NCBI GenBank assembly: GCA_029204225.1
Contig: CM055094.1
Coordinates: forward strand, 71,979,884 to 72,043,883
Length of the DNA stretch: 64,000 nt
Source of the DNA: Diphasiastrum complanatum
Lineage: Eukaryota; Streptophyta; Lycopodiopsida; Lycopodiales; Lycopodiaceae
Reading direction: 5' to 3'
Part shown: piece after piece, positions 11,981-21,198 of the stretch
How positions within the stretch are numbered: position 1 is the stretch's first letter
Layout: every line of letters begins with the position of its first letter
The notes under the pieces: model-generated
Seen by the model: only the letters and a program-made list of their open reading frames with translations
What the model was told of the DNA's origin: nothing
Databases searched by the model: none
Translations under genes and position numbers: made by a program

Positions 11981-12752
11981 TCATAAGATATCGATGTAAA
12001 CAAAAAAAATTAAGTACCTGACAACGGATGCTAATTTGTAAATGGCATCACGAAGTTGATCAGTTAGATAAACACGAATGCACATTGGAAATATGTACTT
12101 GACCATCTTCAACCAATCGTGAGATTTTAGACCATGGAGTTTTCCTTCAGTTGTGAATGATGTTTGTAGTGAATGAGCAAAACTCGTTGGTGTTCTCATC
12201 TCGCAAATGACTGACCGTACGTACTTATACTCTTCTTTCGTAAGAATCCAAGGGGCTCTTGGAATATTATAGGTATTTCCATCAGTACATAATTTTGGCC
12301 AATACTCTTTTTTTGTTTTTGATTCTTGTAGATCATGCCTAGCAAAAATACTGTCTTTGTCACCCACCAAGTGTTTCTATATTGATGCACCCACATTTTT
12401 GAATATGTGCATAGGGTCAAGCAAGTGATGATCAAAAGGTTATTCCAATATGGTAGACAATGAAAGATGGATAGTCTTTTCATACCATTGATTGGCTTAG
12501 TCTCGGATGCAATCCAAATTTTGTGCCAATCTGCCACGGACATTCTCTTTGGAGGCATTCTTGTTTCTGATCTTCTTCCAAAGCCTCTTCTATGAGCATT
12601 TCTAAATGGATGATTTTCATCATGCAATACTTGCGATGATTTTCATACACAACTTTGTTTAAATGACGTGAGTGGCGAGCATCAATATTTGGTCCACAAA
12701 TGAGACATGCGTGATATCCAGAAGTTGTAAAACCTAAAAGAATCAAATCCAA
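11981..12752 (-). pseudogene. TNP2 transposase, C-terminal half of Transposase_21
   Basis: Three overlapping minus-strand frames cover this part: 12480-12752 with GFTTSGYHACLICGP, 12196-12627, and 11981-12370 with VGDKDSIFARHDLQ and APWILTKEEYK. Together they follow the order expected after the Transposase_21 core. Two frame changes show inactivation. A splice acceptor (TTTTAG) sits just before GFTTSGYHAC, and the previous block ends near a GT donor, so an intron of about 130 bp probably lay between them. Confidence 0.82.
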
Positions 12753-12883
12753 TTTGTGTTATAAATAGAATTCTTTTAAAGCATAAATATTGCATGCATA
12801 AAAAATAAATATACAAACATTACAAATGATTTCATTTTATAGTCACTTGAACAATCGCCCAATCCTGGATAGTCATGCATATT

Positions 12884-13550
12884 TCACATTAACATCGCCC
12901 GCAACAAAAATGTTTTGTCTTGAAGTGGACGTGAGATGTCATATGCTTGGACTCCCTTCCATACTAGTTCTAGTTCCTCAATCAATGGTGCAAAGTAGAT
13001 ATCCATATTTTTTACTTTATGTTTTCCAGGAATTACAAGTGCTAGCATGAGATGTCCTTTTTTGATGCTTAGCCAAGGTGGAATGTTATAGTTGACCAAC
13101 ACCACTGGCCAAGTACACCACGTGCTTGACATTTTTCCAAAGGGGTTAACCCTGTCTGTTGCAAGTCCAAATCTTATATTTCTTGTTTCACTTGCGAAAC
13201 ATGGATATTCTTTGTCAATGTGTTTCCATGCAGGAGAGTCTGAGGGTACTCTCATAATCTCATCCGAAGAACGATGACTAGCATGCCAATTCACAAGTTC
13301 TGCAAGAGACTTGCAATGAAACAGTCGTTGCAATCGTGGGATTATTGGATAGTGGTCCCTTGTAAGTCATCTCGATATCGAGGAGTATCACATACAGGAC
13401 AAAGAACCCTCGATACTCACCACGATATAAGATGCAATCTTTTGGACAAGCATGATGCAATGTATAGTCCATTCCCATTGCACTCAACATTTTGCGTGCC
13501 TCACCTCTTGTCTCTAACATAGTGTTTCCTTCTGGGAGTAGTTTACGCAA
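12884..13550 (-). pseudogene. TNP2 transposase, Transposase_21 core
   Basis: The first segment (13550-13278) has LLPEGNTMLETRGEARKML followed by HACPKDCILYRGEY. The second (13333-12884) has DSPAWKHIDKEYPCFASE, then RNIRFGLATDRVNPFGKMS and the WPVVL...NIPPW stretch. Both are hallmarks of the plant CACTA transposase family (PF02992). The two frames overlap around 13278-13333 but do not join, so a frameshift is present. This is the best-preserved part of the element. Confidence 0.9.
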
Positions 13551-13670
13551 TAACCTTTACATAATGAAATGAATTTTCATAATATAAAATAAAAGATCAT
13601 TTTGCCAACTAAAACATTTGACTTGAACAATACATCTATTAAATTCTTAAAAAAAAAATCTCAATCTTAT

Positions 13671-14183
13671 TTACCCAAATAAGAATGTAACACTTGTATC
13701 ACTCCATTTATATTTTGCTTGGAGGTTCAATATAAGCAACAAAGCAGCCAAACAAGATGTCTTTGCTCCAGGATATAATGGTGTGTTTGATTCTTCTCTC
13801 AATTTTTTTTCCTCGACACCAATAAATGATTCGCTATCATGTTCAGTGCGTTCTTCCATATCATGATGCTCATAGACGTTATTTATCAAGTTGTTCATGA
13901 TTTCAACTTCATCTTGAATGCAAAAATCATTTTCGGCACTTGATCTTGGTTCTGAAGAAGAAGAAGAAGAAGATTGAGGGTGATTTGCTTTGGCACGTTG
14001 TTGTTCATCTATTTTCATCATGGCTCTCAATCTCATACGCTCACGACGTGATAGTTGATTTATGTGCGGCCCATCATATGCCAATCTTGTTTTGGATATG
14101 GAGTGACTGTTGTCATCGTCACTAGAGCTAGATGACAATTCATAGTCCTTCAAACATGGGAAACAAATTAACATATTTATCAA
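13671..14183 (-). pseudogene. TNP2 transposase N-terminal region
   Basis: A 170-codon frame contains a serine/aspartate-rich start, a basic RRERMRLRAMMK stretch, a serine run encoded by a TTC/GAA triplet repeat, and ends with NTPLYPGAKTSCLAALLLIL and the KWSDTSV segment that precedes the LLPEGNT block in plant CACTA transposases. The usual N-terminal transposase-associated domain was not found upstream, so the gene may be truncated at this side. Confidence 0.75.
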
Positions 14184-14344
14184 TTAACATATAAGATTGT
14201 CATTCAAATTAAAACTAAAATTAAGACATGCAAATCAAACACCATATCTTAAATTAAGGCATGCAATATGAAATATAAAGAAAACAATTGATTCACATTC
14301 AATATAACTTGCTCTCACTAAATAGATAAAATGTATTTTGATAT

Positions 14345-14704
14345 TCACAAGGTACATGCTTGAGTTTGGCTCAAAGCCTTTTGTACACATCTTGGAAGAG
14401 GGCGATTGAAGTTATATTTGATGAATAGCTCTTCACCACATTTAATGGGCCTTATCGCACATACCATTACGTATGTACTTTTTGAGTTCCTAGAAAAATA
14501 TTCTTCCTTTCCATTGGTACGTTCCTTGAAATCACAATTAGTTAATGAAGGGTGCCCAACGGAACTATTTATATATGCAACAATATTGCCATATTTTTCT
14601 GGACGCCCATCAATGTACATACGATGTGATTTCGAAACATTCTCTCCTTGCACACATCGCTCTTCCAAAGAACAACCATTGGCATTCAAGCCATAAACCT
14701 GCAT
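14345..14704 (-). pseudogene. SET-domain histone-methyltransferase-like fragment
   Basis: An open frame of 119 codons resembles the C-terminal half of a SET domain: a variant of the NHS motif (NIVAYINSSVGHPSLTNCDF) followed by VMVCAIRPIKCGEELFIKYNF, matching the 'alr.I..GEEL...Y' signature. SET domains methylate lysines using S-adenosylmethionine. The N-terminal half, including the GxG cofactor motif, is absent and no post-SET cysteine cluster follows. It sits between the CACTA transposase and a copia fragment, all on the same strand, which suggests a captured or stranded host-gene piece. Whether it is transcribed cannot be told. Confidence 0.6.
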
Positions 14705-14739
14705 TCTCCATTAGTGACGACATAGAGCATGCCAATCAC

Positions 14740-15555
14740 CCCAATTGTATTAAGGTATCAACCTTAGGCTTCTTCTTGAATAAGACTTCATATGGTGATC
14801 TTCCTGCAAGAGTATTGTGAGGTAGTCTATTGCACAAATAATTTGCACAATTTATTGCTTCTCCCCAAAATTCAATAGGCAAAGAAGCTTCAATTCGAAT
14901 TGCTTTAACACATTCACATAAGATCTATTTTTCCTTTTGGCAACCCCATTTTGAGATGGGGAATAAGCACAAGAAAATTCTCTTTTGATCCCTTCAAGCT
15001 CACAATAATCATGGAATTTATTGGAGATGTATTCACCTCATCCATCACATCTCAAAGCTTTAACTTTAAAAGAAAATTGTTTCTCGACATAAGCTTTGAA
15101 AACTAGGAAGTAATCAAATGCCATAGTTTTTGAAGAAGGTATATTTTGTGAAATCATCAATGAAGGTAACAAAACATGTAGCACCACCAATACTTTTTGA
15201 GGAAGAAAAATGAACATCCGAGTGTATTAATTGCAATGGATGAGTAGTCTTGATGGAAGACTTTTGATATGGCTTTCTATGTGATTTTGCAATGGCACAA
15301 GCCTCACATGGCTTGATATCTTTGGAAAGTGATCTTGGTAGTCCAATAGCCTTATGATCCTTGATCATAGAAAGCGTATATTTGAAATTGGGATGTCCCA
15401 ATCTCCTATGCCATAACTCCTTAGAAATAAAAGCAATTTCACAGAAAATTGCATTTTCATGAGGATTTAACTTGAAGATGCCACCATATGTAGATCCATG
15501 AGCTAGGACCTCATCACCTTTGTTAGATATGCTTACCAAAGCTCTTCCAAAGGAG
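14740..15555 (-). pseudogene. Ty1/copia integrase fragment
   Basis: On the minus strand the frame 15539-15114 gives the pre-integrase domain (ELWHRRLGHPNFKY, CEACAIAKSH) and the first half of the integrase core (SDVHFSSSKS, FVTFIDDFTKY). A second part down to about 14740 gives GEYISNKF, SPSQNGVAKRKN and SPYEVLFKKKP. An in-frame break lies near 15110, and NGVAKRKN has K where the catalytic E is expected. It belongs to a different copia lineage from the 53-kb element. It is cut at 15584 by the gypsy element and at about 14740 by the SET fragment. Confidence 0.85.
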
Positions 15556-15584
15556 CAGTGTTAGATTAGTTAGGCGAGAGTAGT

Positions 15585-15819
15585 TGTTGGAGGGTTTGCG
15601 GATCCCAAGGCAACCCTAACCCTAGTTAATTAGTGAGAGGGATTTGGCACCCTGCATGTGAGGCCAGGGTCCTCCTCTCTACTATAAAAAGAGACCAACT
15701 CGAGTTGCTCCTGATGTTCATTTCCTCATTTCAATAAAGCAGATTTGTTCTCTTTAGAAACGGATTGATGAATGTCCTTACTATTCCTCGCTTTTCCTCC
15801 ATTTCTCATGCTTTCTTTG
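15585..15819 (+). repeat. Truncated 5' LTR of the gypsy element
   Basis: Aligns with 24184 onward, but lacks a segment equivalent to about 24253-24466 and everything beyond the position equivalent to about 24625. A TATA box (TATAAAAA at 15683) is kept. The sequence then runs straight into gag coding sequence at about 15820, so the promoter-bearing LTR is fused to gag. Confidence 0.88.
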
Positions 15820-15839
15820 GTATAGGAGGTCAATCCAAT

Positions 15840-17153
15840 TATTGCTAGAAGAGCACCCCGATTGGATCTACCCAAATATAATGGATTAATAGATCCAGTT
15901 AGATTTCTTTAGATCTATGCTGAATCTAGTGAGGTCTATGGTGAGATTTATCCTCAAGATAAACTTAAGCTATTTCCTATGGCCTTAACAGGCGCAGCAC
16001 AAGATTGGTACTACAACCAAGATGAAACTGAGCATATAGATTGGGAGGTTGTTAAACAAGCCCTTATCACACAGTTCAAACCGCGAAAGTTTATGGAAGA
16101 CCATTTCCTACTTTTAAGTAACATTAAAATGGGAAAGAGGAAAATGGTTGGAGATTACATCGAAAGGGTGAAACGTCTTAGATCTGAATGTGAGCCTGAG
16201 CTGATTAATGAAAATGCCATGATTATGTCGTTTTTGTCAGGTCTACCTAAACGGATCAGACATGAGCTGAAACGCCATAATGAGTACGCACTTTTGCAAA
16301 ATGCGATGGACGATACAATTTGGGAGGAGGATGAAGATTCAGATGATGAGCCGAATGTTAGTATGTTGTCTTATACAGCAGGGCAGACTACTACGACATC
16401 CACCACTATTGCATAAACGAATGCCAATGCTACTGCAAAAATGATGCTCAATGAGTTCGCAAAACTTGGGAAGACCTAGCAGAAACAGATGGAAAAGTTG
16501 CAGTTGCAATTTGATGAGAAGATCAAAGCATCGAAAAATTCCACAAAGAAGCGAACAAGGAACCTGAGAAGTTTGCAAAGACTTTTCCTACCAGGGAAAA
16601 TGTCTGGTGTTCTATTTGTATAGGAAATCACACGGTTAACGAGTGTCCTCAATTGAAAAAACTAATGGAAATCAGTGTTTGCCATTTGTGTAATTCACCT
16701 GACCATGAGACTGCCTTTTGCAACTTCAACCCTCGGATACTTCAGCAATGGTATGCCTAGATGGGATATCGAAATCCACAGTATGGAGGCAATCTAGCAA
16801 CAAGACTGCGACAATCTACTCTTGGATACCCGGAACGTCTAGCCTTGTCTGCCCCACCAAAACACTCCGCTCCTCCTGCCAATTTGATGGAAGTAGACCC
16901 TTACGGAAGTGCTGAGCAATGGAGCTATGGTAATGATCAGGAAGATGGATCTTCAGAACAGTATGTCATTTATGCTGCCGCTCAACAACAAGCTTCGAGA
17001 AATTGGGCCAAAGCACCACTTGGATGCTTTGCATGTGGAGAAAATCACAGAGTTGCAAAATGTCCAAATAAAGAAAAATTTGTACCATTCTGTCGTGACT
17101 GTGGATATGGGCATTGCTATAAAGGCTGTCTAGCAAGACCGAAGCACTTGTAA
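15840..17153 (+). pseudogene. gypsy gag relic with three zinc knuckles
   Basis: The retrotransposon gag domain is recognisable: LPKYNGLIDPVRF, then ALTGAAQDWYYN (the usable ATG is at 15979), then QFKPRKFMEDHF. An in-frame TAG near 15912 and a TAA at 16414 interrupt it, and frame shifts follow. Three CCHC knuckles remain downstream: CSICIGNHTVNEC (about 16612), CHLCNSPDHETAFC (about 16681) and CFACGENHRVAKC (about 17025). Gag would form the particle and bind element RNA. Non-functional as it stands. Confidence 0.85.
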
Positions 17154-17155
17154 AT

Positions 17156-18798
17156 TTGATAACAATCAAGCAAGGATTGGTAGCTCAGAATAAATCAAGT
17201 GGACCCTTGATGGTGGTCACCAGAGCACAAAAGCAAAAAGAAACAGTAGTGGATTCAGTACATGCTGATTCTATACCATTGAACGATACACCAACAGCAT
17301 TGGGAGTCTATCCAAATCTTAATGCAGAAAAACGAAGATATCAGGATATGAGATAGTGGATTAAACACCTGCAAGAAGAAGAGGAACAAGAAGCTGCTAA
17401 AGTAACAGCTGAAGTTCGGTCTTCACCATTCCAGCCTCCAAGAAATTTACGTACGGATATGAATGATCAATTACATCATCACAAAGAACCCTTCAAGATG
17501 ACTGAAGCACCGCATACAAAATTACTCATGAATATTTTGTCTAGCAAGATCAATATTTCATTGGGAGAGTTCCTAAAGTTGGTGTCAAAAGCAAAAGAAG
17601 TCTTAGCGCAAAAGTTAGCTCAAGAAGAATCAGAAGACCATCAGTAGCCGCTTTTTTGTGCTGGATTTGAAAAATCTAATGATGTACTCCATGTTGGAGC
17701 CGCATGGGAAAGTGAACAAAAGAATATCACTCTGTCGATACAACATAGACAATTTTCTAAAGAAGCAGCCGTGATAGATGGCAGTTCAGGAGTTAACCTG
17801 ATTTCTACAAATCTATGTACAAAATGGGGCCTTACAAAGATTAAGCCTGCTACTTTTGCTATTAAGCTAGCTGATCAAATGATAGTTTGTCCACGAGGAA
17901 TGGTAGAAGATATACCTGTCAGGATTGCATGAGTACAGTTCGTCATTAGTTTTGTCGTGATGGACCTACCAGAAGCACCAAATGTCTATCGAGTTCTCTT
18001 AGGACGTCCATGGTTACGAGTTGCGCAAGTAATTCATAATTGGGGTACCGGAAAAATCACCTTTGAATATCGTGAACGTGCAGTTAAAGTTGATCCTACG
18101 ACTTGGACTATCAAGCCAGTGGTTCAAAAAGCGGATGATGATTTATCAACAACGGATCACACTTGTGATCGACTAGAGAAAAAAATGGGAGCTCACTACA
18201 ATTCTCAAACGGATACTGTCAATTGGAACGAAGCTCTTGCAACAATTGATTGTACAGCAGGATATATGTGTCAACAAGATATACAATCAGAGATGAGCGA
18301 GATTTCTTTGTCAGATCGAACTTTGGATACGCCAATCACGTTTCCACTAAATGTGCTGAATGTAACCTGGATATCAACGGAACTATACCAGATCCAATTG
18401 AGGATGATCTCATACCAATGAGCCATGTCTTAACTTATGATGACAATGCAGAACTTACGAATGAACAGATTCTACATCATATGGATCCGACCAGATTTGG
18501 AGTGCGTATTGTTCATGATGAACCAACAATAAAATCGCCCAAAGCAGTTATATTGAAGGGAGAAAGGATCACAGGTTCGATGATGAAGAAACAAGCAAAT
18601 CAACATTATAATACGGTCCTGAAATGGAAAAATCCCCCTCAAAAGATCGATTCAAAGGAGGTGCCACCTCTATTGGATAAAGGCAAAGGACAAGTCAAGA
18701 ATGATTCTTCAAGTCAAAACTCCAGCAAGATATCATCGTCTAGGAAGTCTTCACCTGTGAAGAAAGATTTATCATCCCGAAAGTCATCACCTCCATAA
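17156..18798 (+). pseudogene. gypsy spacer and protease relic
   Basis: Several broken frames. The aspartic-protease-like core reads AAVIDGSSGVNLIS near 17770, DGS replacing the usual D-T/S-G, and ends with RVLLGRPWLRVAQV near 17990, typical of plant gypsy proteases. Stops occur at 17354, 17645 and 17930. A lysine/serine-rich linker (18640-18798) precedes the reverse transcriptase. Confidence 0.75.
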
Positions 18799-18879
18799 TC
18801 AATTCCTGCTAAGAAGACTCAACGAAAATCCAAGACAAGTCCTTTTGAAAAAGAACAAGCAAATGTAGTCCAGCATGAT

Positions 18880-20439
18880 ATGCCAGAGCATTTTAAACGT
18901 TATACATTGGATGATGTGGTTATCATGTTACCTAAAGCACATCGTGAACCTGAAGAACACATGCCGGAATCAAAAGAGGTTTGCGATGGCCCAGCTAGGA
19001 CGCAGCCAATGAATCTTGCAGAACCAGGGGAACCGGAAAAGATTGTACAAGTGGGATCACAACTTACTCCTGAACAGTATCAAGCACTTCGTTTGTTACT
19101 TATTAAGTATCAAGATTGCTTTGCATGGACTTATCAAGATTTGAAGGGTATTCCGACATCAGTCATTGAACATACCATACCTTTAGTACCTGATGTAGTA
19201 CCAAAGGTTACAAAGTTCGATCGTTGTAATCCTAATGTGGCAGATCTGATAAAGAAAGAACTTCAGAGATTGAATGACGTCGATTTCATTTATGAGATCG
19301 AGCATACCGAATGGATTTCACCGATTGTCATTGTTCCTAAGAAACATGGGAAATTGTGAATCTGTGTGAATCTCAAAGCATTGAATAAAGTGACATGAAA
19401 GGATCACTTTTTGTTACCTTTTACTAAAAGCATTTTGGATCGCCTTGCTGGAGCCAAAGCTTATAGTTTCCTGGATGGATTAGTGGTTACAACCAAGTTG
19501 AGATTGCACCTGCCGATCGCCACAAAACTACTTTTGCAACAGAATGGGGCACCTATGCTTACAAAGTAATGTCGTTTGGACTTTGTAATACACCAAGTTC
19601 ATTCCAAAGAGTAATGCAATTTGCCTTTAAATATTATATGCAAAAATTCCTTGAAATTTACTTGGATGACTTAGGAGTTCATAGTATAGATACAGATCAC
19701 CTGGATCGATTGGAGAAAGTCTTTGAAAGATGCTGCAAATATCAGATTTCTCTAAATCCAAAAAAATGCCAGATATGGGTCTCTCACGGAGTGGTGCTTG
19801 GACATGTGATATCAAGACATGGTATTGCCACCGATTATTCTAAGATCAAAGTTATTGTGGAATTGCCACCGCCAGCAACAATTTGAGGAGTTTATGTGTT
19901 TATGGGTCATGCGAACTACTATCGAATTTTTATTATCTTCTTTGCGGATTTAGCACGACCTATATACAAATTAACTATTGTTTCTGTTTGGACAGTAGAG
20001 GTGTTAGAAGCCTTTGAAAAGTTAAAAAAAAACATTATCTTCAGCACCAATACTGCGTTCTCCAGATTGGACATTAGAGTTTCATGTTCATACGGATGCC
20101 TCAAAATACGCCATTGGATCAATTTTGACGCAGCCAGGTGACTATAAGAAGGATTATCCTATACGATTTGCAAGCAAACAACTTACAGATCCAGAGAAGA
20201 TTTATTCAACAACAGAATGTGAAGCGCTAGCCATGATTTTTTCTGTTAAAAAATTTTGTAACTACCTCATGGAAATGCATTTTGTATTTTATACGGATCA
20301 TCAACCGTTACTTTACTTGGTAAATAAGATGTGTAATATTGGATGTATTGTAAGATGGTTATTATTATTGACTGAATTTGACTTTCGAATTGTGGTCAGA
20401 AAGGGGAAGCAACATTATCTAGCCAATCACGTTTCGTGA
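18880..20439 (+). pseudogene. gypsy reverse transcriptase-RNase H relic
   Basis: Reverse transcriptase begins with LTPEQYQALRLLL and TEWISPIVIVPKKHGKL, meets a TGA at 19357, continues with VNLKALNKVT, and changes frame near 19475 before MSFGLCNTPSSFQRVMQ. The catalytic box is YLDDLGVHS (about 19660), keeping both aspartates. Another stop lies at 19884. RNase H follows (HTDASKYAIG about 20090; EKIYSTTECEALA; FYTDHQPLLYL). The order and motifs are Ty3/gypsy. At least four interruptions rule out a working enzyme. Confidence 0.9.
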
Positions 20440-20472
20440 ATTGAATCTGCACCAGTTATTGGTGAGTACCTG

Positions 20473-20712
20473 ATGCTAGGACAACAAAATGACTTTTTGA
20501 CAAAAGTACAGAAAAGACAATTGATTCTTAAGGCTCAACCTTATCGATTAATTGCAAGACAATTGTATCGTCGTGGATCAGATAATATTTTACGAAGATG
20601 TGTTTTACCGCATGAAGTACCAGATTTAATCATGTTTTCACATGATGGCATGGGCGGAGGACACTTCTCTACAGATATTACTGTTCGCAACAAGAGAAAA
20701 TTTAATTTTTGA
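20473..20712 (+). pseudogene. Start of gypsy integrase (zinc-binding part only)
   Basis: Contains RQLYRRGSDNILRRCV, then VPDLIMFSHDGMGGGHFSTD, the beginning of the H2C2 zinc-binding region. The frame ends at 20712, and neither the CxxC half nor any D,D-35-E catalytic core is found between here and the 3' LTR. Confidence 0.8.
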
Positions 20713-21190
20713 GTCAGACAAATGTTCAGTGATATGTCATTTTGAGAACCTTCGTCGAGCATTATAACCTCATTATGAACCTTCGCCGACCTGCTAGATG
20801 ATCTTAAAATGTCCAAATTAGGTTGTTCATAGGTTCAGATTGTGCAAAAAATGACAGTACCTGGGTGAAGGACCCTCCTGGGCAAAGGTTCATCCTTCGC
20901 TAGCCCTGTAAAATGTTCGCCTGATAGGTTCAGATCCCTAGAAACCTTCGGCGAGATTTTTATAGCCTATTTTTACAGTACTGTACATGCCTGCAAATTT
21001 TTGTTCACAATTGATCAGCCAAACTATTATTCAGTGTAATGGACCCACCAAATTCACCTATAAGTTGGCTGAATTTGATTCATTCCTCACTTGTGCTAGC
21101 GAAGCTCTTACGAATTTTTCTTGTGACCAAAGCCTTCCAAATTTCCTGCATTGCCTTCTGATACACTTTCACGCATTTATAATTCCTTTC
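20713..21190. other. Non-coding spacer rich in CCTTCG motifs
   Basis: Contains repeated ACCTTCG/CCTTCGCCGA-like words at about 20748, 20778, 20907 and 20949. The same words recur near 25260-25430 and, as the reverse complement, near 60690-60740, so they appear typical of non-coding parts of this gypsy family. No coding frame is supported. Confidence 0.5.
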
Positions 21191-21198
21191 TAATCATC

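Larger units (their letters stand above)
9620..14183 (-). mobile_element. CACTA (En/Spm-type) DNA transposon relic
   Basis: A nearly complete TNP2-like transposase runs from 14183 down to 10300 on the minus strand, with likely introns, frameshifts and stops. Beyond its 3' end lies a cluster of GCCACGCGTGGC-type palindromes (9687-10090), as expected of CACTA subterminal repeats. The exact ends are not fixed: no convincing CACTA...TAGTG terminal inverted repeat pair or 3-bp target duplication was seen. The right end may have been lost to the SET and copia fragments beyond 14300. Confidence 0.8.
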
